In this document: piece by piece, positions 16,348-24,393 of the stretch
How positions within the stretch are numbered: the stretch's first letter is position 1
How the letters are laid out: each line of letters begins with the position of its first letter
Source of the DNA: JACJYE01 sp964432875
GTDB taxonomy: Bacteria > Bacteroidota > Bacteroidia > Chitinophagales > Saprospiraceae
Assembly: GCA_964432875.1 (NCBI GenBank)
Contig: CAYSPJ010000030.1
Coordinates: 1 to 45,228, forward strand
DNA length: 45,228 nt
Direction: 5' to 3'
Made by a program: the position numbers and the translations under genes
The notes under the pieces: generated by a model
Database searches by the model: none
Told to the model about the DNA's origin: nothing
What the model saw: the letters and a program-made list of their open reading frames with translations, nothing else

Positions 16348-17184
16348 ATGAAATTCAGGATTATCTACACGTTTTTTGCTTTAGCGAGCACTGCTTTCTT
16401 GTTGCTAAACAACTCCAGTGGTGCAGCAGCAGTGCAAAATGCCGACCGCACTGGCTCGCCGCTAAGCTTTGCCACCTGTGTGGCCTGCCATATCGGCAAT
16501 AATTTCTCACCAACAATCACCTTGGAAATACTGGATGGAGACAATCCCGTCACATCCTACGAACCAGGCAAAACCTACCAGGTGCGCGTACAAATCAACG
16601 CCTCTGACAACCCGCCGGCCTACGGCTTCCAAGCCGTCGCGCTCAGCGGAGCGGAAAACAAACAGGCGGGTAATTTCACCAACCCGCCCGAGGGCTTTGC
16701 CGTCGTCAATGTCAACAACCGGCAGTATCCTGAACATGACCAGCGCAGCAGCAGCAATTCCTTCACCATCGACTGGGAGGCACCGGGTGCCGGCACGGGC
16801 GAGGTGCGCTTTTACGCTTCGGGCATCGCCGCCAACGGCAACTTCAGCAATAGCGGCGATGGGTCGGCCTCCCTCTCCAGCCCGGTGGTGCTAGATGAGA
16901 TGCTTGTGGGCAACCAGGAAACCAGGGAGTTGTTCGAATCCCTGAGCATCTTCCCCAACCCAGTTGAAAACGAACTCCGCCTCCGCATCCAGTCCTCAGC
17001 TGCTGGCGCTTATCAACTGCGGTTACTAGACGGGCAGGGCCGCCTCTTTATGGAGCACCGCCTGGCTCTGAGTGCCGGCGAACAGGTGCATAGCATTGAT
17101 GTAGCCGCCTTGCCGGCGGGGATCTATGCCTTGCACCTCACCGACGGCCAGCACAGCAGCAGCCGGATGGTGGTGAAGCGCTAG
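16348..17184 (+). CDS. choice-of-anchor V-like protein with CxxCH motif and T9SS sorting domain
   Basis: Predicted 278-residue secreted protein. A signal peptide (to about residue 27, 'LLNNSSGAAA') is followed by 'TGSPLSFATCVACHIGNN' (about 35-52), which holds one CxxCH motif that could bind a c-type haem. A beta-sandwich follows (about 55-185; 'GKTYQVRVQI', 'YGFQAVAL', 'NSFTIDWEAPGAGTGEVRFY'), as in reeler or choice-of-anchor V domains. The T9SS type A tail begins at 'LSIFPNPVENELRLRI' (about 199) and ends 'SSRMVVKR'. A distal haem ligand cannot be identified. The CxxCH may be structural or redox-active at the cell surface. It is transcribed alone. Confidence 0.82.
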   Translation: MKFRIIYTFFALASTAFLLLNNSSGAAAVQNADRTGSPLSFATCVACHIGNNFSPTITLEILDGDNPVTSYEPGKTYQVRVQINASDNPPAYGFQAVALSGAENKQAGNFTNPPEGFAVVNVNNRQYPEHDQRSSSNSFTIDWEAPGAGTGEVRFYASGIAANGNFSNSGDGSASLSSPVVLDEMLVGNQETRELFESLSIFPNPVENELRLRIQSSAAGAYQLRLLDGQGRLFMEHRLALSAGEQVHSIDVAALPAGIYALHLTDGQHSSSRMVVKR

Positions 17185-17207
17185 CAGAGCTGGCCCCAAG
17201 GATTTCA

Positions 17208-18038
17208 TTACTTGCGCAAGATGAGGATATCCTGGAAATCCTTACAGGCGCTTTTTTCCCGCCCGGGCCAGTAACCGTAGTGGGTGGATTCTACCTGTAG
17301 CCCAGCCTTTTCAATCATCTCCCGATGCAGGTAGCCCTCATCAAAGGCTACGTTGGCGGCTTGTACTTGATCGTCCATGAGGCGGTAATGGCCACGGTCG
17401 TGGGGGAAGGCAAACCCAGGATCGGCGGCGGAGAGGACAGCGGCCTGGCCGTTCCACAAAAAGAAGGTAGCAAAACAGCGCCCCCCCGGCCGCAGCACCC
17501 GCGCAATCTCCTGGAGGTAATTGGCGGTTTCATCCGGCAGCATGTGGGTAAAGACCGAGATGAGCACGACCAGGTCGAAATCCTCATCGGCGTATGGAAA
17601 AATAAAATCTGCCGCACTGCTCCCACCGGATTTGTAGAGGTCATTGCCCAGCTCCACTTGCTGGAAGCGGAAGTTGGGATAGCGGGGCGTAATTTGCTGC
17701 TGGCACCAGCGCACCCCTAGCTCTACCAGGTCGAAGCCCTCGTAGCTGCCCTGTTCATTGAGGTAGCTGGTTAGAGGTACAGCGATGCGCCCGATGCCGC
17801 TGCCCACATCTAACACCCGGTGCTGCGGCTGCAAACCGCCCAAGGCGATGAAGTAGCCGAGCATTTTTTCCCCCTGAGCTTTGAAATCGCCACCGCCGGT
17901 GAAAATCAGTCCACGGGGTGGCGTCAGGGCATCGCGCCGCCCGGCAAGCCCCTCGTACCAGTCGAAGGGTAGGTAGTAGAGCCGCCGTGCCAGAAAGCGC
18001 CAGGCAGGGGGCAGGGTATAGTATAGCTTGCGCAACAT
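17208..18038 (-). CDS. class I SAM-dependent methyltransferase
   Basis: Predicted 276-residue cytoplasmic methyltransferase of the Methyltransf_11/25 type. SAM-binding motif I is 'HRVLDVGSGIGRIAVPL' (about 78-94), the acidic end of strand 2 is 'GSYEGFDLVELGV', and motifs IV-VI run through 'DFDLVVLISVFTHMLP' and 'IARVLRPGGRCFATFF'. The N-terminus has aromatic-rich 'YYTLPPAWRFLARRLYYLPF', which may contact membranes or a hydrophobic substrate. The frame opens 31 codons earlier, but those are Cys- and His-rich and unlike the family, so the ATG at 18038 is used. The substrate is not identifiable from sequence. It converges with the CxxCH gene, 23 bp apart. Confidence 0.88.
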   Translation of the reverse strand: MLRKLYYTLPPAWRFLARRLYYLPFDWYEGLAGRRDALTPPRGLIFTGGGDFKAQGEKMLGYFIALGGLQPQHRVLDVGSGIGRIAVPLTSYLNEQGSYEGFDLVELGVRWCQQQITPRYPNFRFQQVELGNDLYKSGGSSAADFIFPYADEDFDLVVLISVFTHMLPDETANYLQEIARVLRPGGRCFATFFLWNGQAAVLSAADPGFAFPHDRGHYRLMDDQVQAANVAFDEGYLHREMIEKAGLQVESTHYGYWPGREKSACKDFQDILILRK

Positions 18039-18232
18039 GTTCGTGATTTCCTGATTTTTGATAAAGCTAAACGTTGCCGCGCCGCATATAACGCATATAT
18101 AATGGTGCCAACAACAAGATATCTTTGCCAACTATGCGGCGGCCAATGCCCTTGCAAAGGCGATAATAGGCAGAATGCCTGGCATGAGCAAGCGGAGGGA
18201 AGTTTTTTTATGGTGCCGATGGGCCGAGCGTG

Positions 18233-19633
18233 CTATTTTCGTTCTGCCCATACCTTCAATAGCCAGGCGCGTTCTGCCAGAGGCTGGGCTGTTTCGAGCT
18301 GCAGCTTTATTTTTTCGCGCTTCTTGGGGTTGTCGTACAGCAACTGTAAGAGGAGGTTGCAGAAGTTGAGGTAGGTCTTCTGCAGGTCGGGCGATATTTT
18401 TTTGTTGCGCCGCAGGAAGTTGGAGAACGAAGCCAAGAGGGAAAGCAGCGATTCCTCCTCGCCGCTTTCGTAATAAGTCTTGGCCAAAACCGTGCGCGAG
18501 CCGATATGGTAAAACAAATCGGAGAAGTTCAGCTGATTCAGGTGGGAGAGCACTTCGCCGTACTGCCCTTGTTGGTAGAGCAGTTCAGCCAGGTTGAAAT
18601 GCAGGGCGTCTTGCCGGGTCTGCGGCTGGAGCTTTTCGCCATACTCGCGGATGAAGCCCGCGGCCCAGTCGAACCGTTTTTGCCGCAGAGCCAGCTTCAC
18701 CACATTAGTATAAGTCCAGTGCGACAGGTAGCCGCCCTCAAATAAAGACTGGTCGCTAATACCCTGGATGTAGAGGTCCAGCACGATAGGTACGTATTCC
18801 TCCTTGCCCTGCCTGATCTTGCGGGCACAGAAGTTGATCGCGTAAAGATAAATCTCCCGGCGCTCAATGGGGTGGATTTTTTCAGCATGTTGAAGGATGC
18901 GCTCGATGAGGCGGGAGAAATGGGCATCGCTTTCTTTGGACAACGACAAATAGATGTGGAAATAAATATCTACCAAAGGTGAGCGTTCTTCTTGTTGAGA
19001 AAGGAAGCTTTCCAGTTCGTCGGTAAAGGCCAGTTCGTAGTTGGCAGAAACGATAGCCCTCCGGTTGAGCATCTCGCAACTGAACTTGAGCTTTTGCAGG
19101 AAGTACCACTCGTCAAGAGCATTGGCAGCATTTTGCAAGGTATGGTCAAAACTGCGCACCTGCTGCCGGATGAAGTGGCGGCTGGCTACTTCCTCCAACT
19201 CGTAAAGTTGCTGGAGCGAGGAAGTATCCACCAGTTTGGCGTTAAGCTCTTCCGCGACTTTTTTGAACAAAAAATTGTAATGCTTTTCTAACTTACGCTC
19301 CGAGAATTCGTTGAGCGTATCGAAAGCCTGCTGGTGGGCATTACCTTGGTAACGCCTGATGCTGAGGAACTGTTCCGCCAGCTTCAACAGGTAGTTCATC
19401 CAATAGGCGAGCTGCTTGGGTTCAAAAGCTTGGCCTGGCGCCACCGCCTGGAAAGCTTGCTCTTTGGAAAGCGGTACAGCAGCAGAAGCAGGTACGGCCT
19501 CCGCCAGATAAGCCAGCAAGCGGGTGAGTTCTTCATTTTTATTAAAAAAAGGCGAAGCGACAAAATCTTCAAATTGGCGCCACTCCGCCGCCTCAAATGA
19601 CTGTAATAGCTCTACCAGCTTGCTATTTTCCAT
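18233..19633 (-). CDS. uncharacterised all-helical (TPR-like) protein
   Basis: Predicted 466-residue soluble cytoplasmic protein with no signal peptide or membrane segment. The sequence is almost entirely amphipathic helix, with repeats of the pattern seen in TPR and other solenoid proteins ('HFNLAELLYQQGQYGEVLSH', 'KLALRQKRFDWAAGFIREYG'). The N-terminal 'LLQSFEAAEWRQFEDFVASP' (about 8-27) is a distinctive opening that I recall only from conserved hypotheticals of the Saprospiria. No catalytic motif is visible. The frame extends 11 codons upstream, but the ATG at 19633 gives the natural start. It is likely a scaffold or interaction protein; the function is unknown. Confidence 0.75.
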   Translation of the reverse strand: MENSKLVELLQSFEAAEWRQFEDFVASPFFNKNEELTRLLAYLAEAVPASAAVPLSKEQAFQAVAPGQAFEPKQLAYWMNYLLKLAEQFLSIRRYQGNAHQQAFDTLNEFSERKLEKHYNFLFKKVAEELNAKLVDTSSLQQLYELEEVASRHFIRQQVRSFDHTLQNAANALDEWYFLQKLKFSCEMLNRRAIVSANYELAFTDELESFLSQQEERSPLVDIYFHIYLSLSKESDAHFSRLIERILQHAEKIHPIERREIYLYAINFCARKIRQGKEEYVPIVLDLYIQGISDQSLFEGGYLSHWTYTNVVKLALRQKRFDWAAGFIREYGEKLQPQTRQDALHFNLAELLYQQGQYGEVLSHLNQLNFSDLFYHIGSRTVLAKTYYESGEEESLLSLLASFSNFLRRNKKISPDLQKTYLNFCNLLLQLLYDNPKKREKIKLQLETAQPLAERAWLLKVWAERK

Positions 19634-19816
19634 AATTTTAACGACTTTTATTTGCAGAAAAACCACCCAAACCCTGAAAAGCCAACGCGTTCACATATTT
19701 TTATTTTTAATAAATAAAAGCCTAAAAAGCTGAAAATCAAACAATAATCCGATGTATACCTGCACAAAAAAAAATACTGCCATCGATTTGGCAGCCGAAA
19801 AATACAAAAAAATGTA

Positions 19817-19848
19817 TTTGCCTGGCCTTGTCCCTCCCCCTATCTTTG
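19817..19848 (+). promoter_or_regulatory. Bacteroidota-type promoter for the dockerin/T9SS gene
   Basis: TTTG at 19817-19820, a 20-nt spacer, then TATCTTTG at 19841-19848, matching TTTG/TAnnTTTG. Transcription would start near 19854, downstream of the ATG at 19752 that opens the frame. This supports the TTG at 19875 as the real start. Confidence 0.75.
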
Positions 19849-19874
19849 TACCAGAATTAGAAAAGAAACGATCT

Positions 19875-21008
19875 TTGAAACGCATAAACACAAAAACGAG
19901 AGGCAGCTTAACCCTGCTTTTCCTGCTGCTGTTCTCCGGCTTGCAGGCCCAGCAAATCTGGCCAGGCGACATCAATAACAACGGCATCGTCAATAATATT
20001 GACGTGTTGTATTGGTCGCTGGCCAGAAATGCAACGGGCCCGGCCCGGGCAGGCGCCAGCAGCGATTGGGCCGGGCAGGACATCACGGAGCTATGGGGGG
20101 CTGACTTCCCCGATGGCCTCAACCTCGCCTACGCCGACTGCAATGGCGACGGGGTGGTAGATGATGCTGACCTAAGTATTATCCGGGACAACTTCTGGAG
20201 GACGCACGGCTTGCTCACTCCCGATGATTACTTCCTGGGCGAAGCCGGACAAGACCCGGTGCTCTTGCTGGAGGCGGAAAACCCCATCACCAGCCCGGGC
20301 GCTGAAGAAGACCTGCTGCTTGCTCTGGGTGCCGAAGGAGATTCTGTTTACAACTTCCGGGGTATCGCCTTTACCGTAAAGTTTGACACGGACAACATTA
20401 AGGACTCCCCCGGAAGCAGCAATGCAAATTTCGACTTTGCTTTCACCCCCAATAGCTGGGTCAATGGGCAAGGCACCGAAATGGGGCAGATTTTCCTCTA
20501 CGTGGATGATGAAAGCGGTGTGGCGCAAGCAGCACTATTCCGCCGCAATGCCGGGGCGCAGGTTTCATCTGGCGCTGGTGAAGTCGGCAAGTTTTCCATT
20601 GTCATGGAAGACATCATCGTTGGGCTAGTCGTACTGGAAACTGATAGCATCAGGCTGGTTGACAATCAATTGATGAGCACGAAAATCGCCCCATCGAGCA
20701 CCCAGTTGGCTGAAGACCCCAACTTGCTCAATACCGCAGAGGGCAGCCCGGAGGAAAACGCCATGATCATTTACCCCAACCCGGCAAACGACTGGGTGAC
20801 CTTAGAACTGAAAAACGCACCAGACACATACATCCAAAAAGTGGATGTATATACTATGAGAGGACAACTACTTGCCAGCCTGGCGGCGGCACGTCCCGCG
20901 CCTACAGCCATGATTAACCTCGCGGCGCTGCCAGACGGCTTGTATCTTTTGAAAATCGAAACGAACCAAGGGGCATTTATCCGAAAAGTCGCGAAGATGC
21001 CGCGCTGA
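19875..21008 (+). CDS. T9SS-sorted protein with N-terminal dockerin-like domain
   Basis: Predicted 377-residue secreted protein starting at TTG 19875. It has a signal peptide (KRINTKTRGSLTLLFLLLFS...LQAQ) followed at once by a dockerin-like pair of calcium-binding loops: 'GDINNNGIVNNIDVLYWSL' and, about 55 residues later, 'DCNGDGVVDDADLSIIRDNF'. The middle (about 110-265) is a beta-rich cohesin- or adhesin-like region ('YNFRGIAFTVKFDTDNIKD'). The type A sorting tail begins at 'MIIYPNPANDWVTLEL' and ends 'GAFIRKVAKMPR'. The frame is open from 19752, but that ATG lies upstream of a good promoter and would bury the signal peptide. A dockerin just after the signal peptide is an unusual position. 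It may mediate calcium-dependent surface attachment. Confidence 0.8.
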   Translation: MKRINTKTRGSLTLLFLLLFSGLQAQQIWPGDINNNGIVNNIDVLYWSLARNATGPARAGASSDWAGQDITELWGADFPDGLNLAYADCNGDGVVDDADLSIIRDNFWRTHGLLTPDDYFLGEAGQDPVLLLEAENPITSPGAEEDLLLALGAEGDSVYNFRGIAFTVKFDTDNIKDSPGSSNANFDFAFTPNSWVNGQGTEMGQIFLYVDDESGVAQAALFRRNAGAQVSSGAGEVGKFSIVMEDIIVGLVVLETDSIRLVDNQLMSTKIAPSSTQLAEDPNLLNTAEGSPEENAMIIYPNPANDWVTLELKNAPDTYIQKVDVYTMRGQLLASLAAARPAPTAMINLAALPDGLYLLKIETNQGAFIRKVAKMPR

Positions 21009-21036
21009 CCAAATCAATTATAATCCCATGATTATA

Positions 21037-21325
21037 ATCCCATGAACATTTTTTTGACTGTTTGATCCCATTTTTTTGACAACGATTGTATTCCCATGAA
21101 CGCTTTTTTAGTTTGACCGCTTGATCCCATTTTTTTGACAACGATTGTATTCCCATGAACGCTTTTTAGTTTGACCGCTTAATCCCATTTTTTTGACAAT
21201 GATTGTAATTCCATGATTTTTTTTTGACGACCTACATAATCCCATTTTTTTTGAAGACGATTGTAATTTCATGATTTTTTTTTTCGACGACCTACATAAT
21301 CCCAATTTTTGTTGTAACAATTTTA
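21037..21325. repeat. degenerate tandem repeat array, period about 59 bp (about 30-bp half-units)
   Basis: Five AT-rich units begin with ATCCCA at 21065, 21124, 21182, 21239 and 21299 (periods 59, 58, 57 and 60), preceded by partial copies from about 21022. Each unit contains two similar halves: ATCCCATTTTTTTGAC and TTCCCATGAACGCTTTTT followed by AGTTTGAC. The first two full units are nearly identical and later ones drift. There are no unique spacers, so it is not a CRISPR. It lies between the T9SS gene stop and two hairpins. Confidence 0.85.
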
Positions 21326-21338
21326 ATCCCATGAATGT

Positions 21339-21379
21339 GTCCAGTGGAAAGCCGCTATAAAAAGCGGCTTTCTGCGGAC
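21339..21379. other. strong hairpin after the repeat array
   Basis: AAAGCCGCT (21348-21356) pairs with AGCGGCTTT (21363-21371) across a 6-nt loop. Flanking GTCC and GGAC extend the structure. There is no T-run after it, so it is more like an RNA structure or a processed end than a plain terminator. Confidence 0.6.
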
Positions 21380-21418
21380 ATCTTTGCCAAGACAAACTAT
21401 CCGATTCTCATGAATATC

Positions 21419-21447
21419 GGGGCTGGAATGCCAGCCCCTTTTTTTTT
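21419..21447 (+). terminator. intrinsic terminator
   Basis: GGGGCTGG, loop AATG, CCAGCCCC, then nine T residues: a perfect 8-bp GC-rich stem with T-tract. It would end transcription from the dockerin gene through the repeat array, just before the promoter of the next gene. Confidence 0.85.
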
Positions 21448-21462
21448 GCCATATTTTCCGGC

Positions 21463-21470
21463 TATTTTTG
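21463..21470 (+). promoter_or_regulatory. -7 element TATTTTTG for the DUF6909-like gene
   Basis: An exact TAnnTTTG match 22 bp before the ATG at 21492. The upstream TTTG (21445-21448) is only 14 nt away, shorter than usual. The earlier in-frame ATG at 21468 lies inside this element and is therefore unlikely. Confidence 0.55.
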
Positions 21471-21491
21471 TGGCTAAATAGAACCACAAGC

Positions 21492-23177
21492 ATGTCACTA
21501 AAGCCAAGCCACCGCAGCCGCGCCCAAGAATCCAGGGCAGCCATCGAGCGCCTCTACATCGCGATGCGTCATTTATTTATCCGCGGCAACTATAAACCTC
21601 TGGGTATTTCCGGCGACGCCATCATCGAGGCGATGATGCAGCTGCAACCAGAGATCTATGGCTCAATCAATGATCCCGAACGGGTAGACCTGGACGGGCT
21701 GCTCTATGTCTTCCAGCGCCTGCCGAAAGGCATCGAAGAATGCCGCTATATCAAGCTCATCTCCCGGGAAGGCTTTGAGAAATCAAATTTCCAGGCCATC
21801 GTACCGCCCAAGCGCCGCCGCAACTGCTATCGCATTGATGACGAAGAGATGTTCATCGAAATGACCCGCGGGCGCAGCGATATCTATGACATCCTGACCC
21901 ACCTGACTTTCATGTATATCGAGGCTGAAAAAATCCGCCGCAACAGCGAGGACTACAAGGAGCGTAAAAAGCGTGACTGGCTTATGCTGGAAGACATCGT
22001 GCGCCGGGAAGAGGAAGGCGAGGCCTACAATAGCGACATCGCCTACACCTATCTCAGCACTTTGCTCGGGCGCACCTATGAGGAAACCTTAGCCGCCTGC
22101 CGCCGTTTTGCGCACGACCCTGATGTCAACAGCATCTTCCGCATCACCTACTGGCTGGGCAAGCTTTCGACGGAGGAAGCCAATGAGTCAAAAGACCGGG
22201 AAATTTCCTTTTCCTCTGCGCTGCGCGAGCGCATTGGCCACCACCATTATGGTGAAATATGGGCGCGCAACATCAAAGCATACCTGGCAGAGCAAGGCAT
22301 GCTCAACCGCCCGGTCCACATCATCAGCGCCAATCCGCATAGCGTGATGAATAGTTTCTACGCCAGTGCGGCCACCGGCCAAAAAGGGCAACTGGAAGAC
22401 CTGGCCCGCGAACTGAGCGTGGAGAGCAATGCCGAAATGCGCCAACGGGTATTGGATTATGCCCTCAAGCACGGCATGCACCAGATTGAAGACACCAGCG
22501 GCACGATGATTACCGTGCAAATTTTCGACACCACAAAAATCAAGCTGGATAAGCTGCCCGCCGAGTTGCAGTACGATGAGGAATATATCGCCCAGGCCAA
22601 ACCCGTCATCCTGGTGATGGACTATGCTTTTGGCGAGCAAGCCTACGAAACCATGGACGAACTGCTCAAGCCTTATGAGATAGAAGGGCAACGCGTCCCT
22701 ATAAAAGCAGAATCTATCTCGATCATGGGCAAAGCGGGCATCCTGGAAGGGGGCAAAGGCGACATCATGGTGCCCACCGCCCACGTCTTTGAAGGCACCG
22801 CCGATAACTACCCCTTTAACAATGAGTTGCGCGCCGCTGACTTTGAAGGGCATGGGCTGAATGTGCTGGAGGGACCGATGATTACGGTATTGGGTACTTC
22901 CTTACAAAACAAGGACATCCTGCGCTACTTCCGCCATTCATCCTGGAATGCGGTAGGGCTGGAGATGGAAGGCGCTCATTACCAAAAGGCCATCCAATCG
23001 GCCTCTAAAATACGCCGGAGCATCAACGAGCATGTGGTACTACGCTACGCTTACTACGCTTCAGATAACCCCTTGGTGACTGGTGCCACTTTAGCATCTG
23101 GCAGCCTCGGCATGGATGGGGTCAAGCCTACTTATATGATTACGGTGAAAATCCTGAATCAGATTTTGATGCCTTAA
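21492..23177 (+). CDS. DUF6909-like protein with nucleoside-phosphorylase-like C-terminal domain
   Basis: Predicted 561-residue cytoplasmic protein. The N-terminal half is helical and charged ('GRSDIYDILTHLTFMYIEAE', about 128-147); I associate it with the conserved Bacteroidota DUF6909 family, from memory. The C-terminal third shows motifs of the PNP/AMP-nucleosidase superfamily: 'IMGKAGIL' and 'GDIMVPTAHVFEGTADNYP' (about 410-440), 'VGLEMEGAHYQ' (about 488-498) and 'YYASDNPL' (about 521-528). In that superfamily the MExE-type loop binds ribose and the Asp of 'SD' protonates the base. It may be a nucleosidase or phosphorylase acting on an unknown nucleotide; this is inference. Its stop overlaps the stop of the convergent ddl gene by 4 bp (TTAA). 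Confidence 0.72.
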   Translation: MSLKPSHRSRAQESRAAIERLYIAMRHLFIRGNYKPLGISGDAIIEAMMQLQPEIYGSINDPERVDLDGLLYVFQRLPKGIEECRYIKLISREGFEKSNFQAIVPPKRRRNCYRIDDEEMFIEMTRGRSDIYDILTHLTFMYIEAEKIRRNSEDYKERKKRDWLMLEDIVRREEEGEAYNSDIAYTYLSTLLGRTYEETLAACRRFAHDPDVNSIFRITYWLGKLSTEEANESKDREISFSSALRERIGHHHYGEIWARNIKAYLAEQGMLNRPVHIISANPHSVMNSFYASAATGQKGQLEDLARELSVESNAEMRQRVLDYALKHGMHQIEDTSGTMITVQIFDTTKIKLDKLPAELQYDEEYIAQAKPVILVMDYAFGEQAYETMDELLKPYEIEGQRVPIKAESISIMGKAGILEGGKGDIMVPTAHVFEGTADNYPFNNELRAADFEGHGLNVLEGPMITVLGTSLQNKDILRYFRHSSWNAVGLEMEGAHYQKAIQSASKIRRSINEHVVLRYAYYASDNPLVTGATLASGSLGMDGVKPTYMITVKILNQILMP

Positions 23178-24145
23178 TACCCCAGCGCATCCTCCACCAC
23201 GGCATCCAATAGCTCCGCAATCGTCCAGCCGTGGGCGTGGGCCTGCTGGGGGATAATGCTGGTTTCGGACATGCCCGGTATGGTATTGGCTTCCAAAAAA
23301 AAGAAAGTGTCGCCTACCAGGATGTAGTCGAAGCGGCACATGCCCCGGCAACCCAAGACTTCATAGAGCTTTTGGGATTGTGCCTGGCATTGTTCCTGCA
23401 ACGCTTCGCTCAGGCGGGCGGGGGTTATCTCCTGGCTTTGCTTTTCATACTTGGCTTTAAAGTCGAAAAACTCATTCTGAGGCACGATTTCAGTAATGGG
23501 CAACACGACGATTTCGCCTCCCTGGCGCACTACGCCATTGGAGAATTCGACACCGTCGAGGAAACCTTCTACCACGACTTCATTGTCGAACTCGAAGGCT
23601 TTATCAATGGCGGCGGGCAGTTCATCAGCACGCTTGACTTTAGACACGCCAAAGCTACTGCCATTTTTATTGGGCTTGACGAACAAAGGCAGCCCCATGT
23701 CCAGTAAACCTGGCAGGCCAATGGGCTCCCCTTTGCGCAAGAGCTGGGAAGGCGCCATAGGGATGTCATGGGCGCGAAGGAAATCCTTACAGGCTTGTTT
23801 ATCAAAGGTGAGGGCGCTGACGAAGAGGTTGCAGCCCGTACAGGGGAGCCCCAGCAACTGGAAGTAGCCTTGCAAGCAGCCATCTTCAGCCGGATGGCCA
23901 TGGATTATGAGGAAGATTAATTCGAAACGGATGCGCTCGCCCCCAACTTGCAGGGAGAAATCGTTCAGGTCCACCCGTGCGCCGGTACTCCTTTCGGTAA
24001 AAGCACCTTGATTCAGTTCGATGAGGAACTTGTTGTATTTATCTGCGTCCAGGTGTTGGTACACGGTGGCAGCGCTTTGCAGAGAGACGCCCCGCTCGGC
24101 AACGTCCCCGCCGGCTATAATCGCGACGTTCTGTTTTGCTTTCAT
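23174..24145 (-). CDS. ddl: D-alanine--D-alanine ligase
   Basis: Predicted 323-residue cytoplasmic ATP-grasp ligase making D-Ala-D-Ala for peptidoglycan. Motifs: 'VAIIAGGDVAERGVSL' at the N-terminus; 'IIHGHPAEDGCLQGYFQLLG' (about 79-98); the ATP-binding 'FVKPNKNGSSFGVSKV' (about 155-170); 'VVVEGFLDGVEFSNGV'; and the metal-binding and substrate loop 'FFLEANTIPGMSETSIIPQQ' (about 277-296). Length and motif order are those of normal Ddl. It has its own probable promoter, and no mur genes are adjacent, so it is not within a cell-division cluster here. Its 3' end overlaps the convergent DUF6909-like gene by 4 bp. Confidence 0.95.
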   Translation of the reverse strand: MKAKQNVAIIAGGDVAERGVSLQSAATVYQHLDADKYNKFLIELNQGAFTERSTGARVDLNDFSLQVGGERIRFELIFLIIHGHPAEDGCLQGYFQLLGLPCTGCNLFVSALTFDKQACKDFLRAHDIPMAPSQLLRKGEPIGLPGLLDMGLPLFVKPNKNGSSFGVSKVKRADELPAAIDKAFEFDNEVVVEGFLDGVEFSNGVVRQGGEIVVLPITEIVPQNEFFDFKAKYEKQSQEITPARLSEALQEQCQAQSQKLYEVLGCRGMCRFDYILVGDTFFFLEANTIPGMSETSIIPQQAHAHGWTIAELLDAVVEDALGY

Positions 24146-24167
24146 TTTTTCAGCTTGGCATTTGGGT

Positions 24168-24175
24168 CAAAGATA
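24168..24175 (-). promoter_or_regulatory. -7 element TATCTTTG for ddl
   Basis: An exact match on the minus strand, 23 bp before the ddl ATG, giving a leader of about 16 nt. The -33 box is not recognisable. Confidence 0.55.
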
Positions 24176-24393
24176 GGGGGAAATCGGGAACACGCCGCCT
24201 TTTCTGTCGTGAAATGTGCAGGAGGGATTTTGGGCTAAAATCCGGTTGGCTTGGCGCTTTTCCCCTTGTTGCGGCGCTCGTCCCGTTTTGGGTTTACGCA
24301 GCCCTCTCCAAAAATGCCAGCCGGCCTTTTAGGAGGGCTCATTTACGTCAAGAAATCCGTATCAAGTTGGAAGCTGGGGTGAGGCTGGCAAGC

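Noticed and set aside
18120..18127. TATCTTTG on the plus strand
   Set aside because: No matching -33 box and no plus-strand gene follows; the next frames are antisense to the helical protein gene.
21037..21325. Possible CRISPR array
   Set aside because: Repeats are contiguous and degenerate, with no unique spacers and no cas genes nearby.
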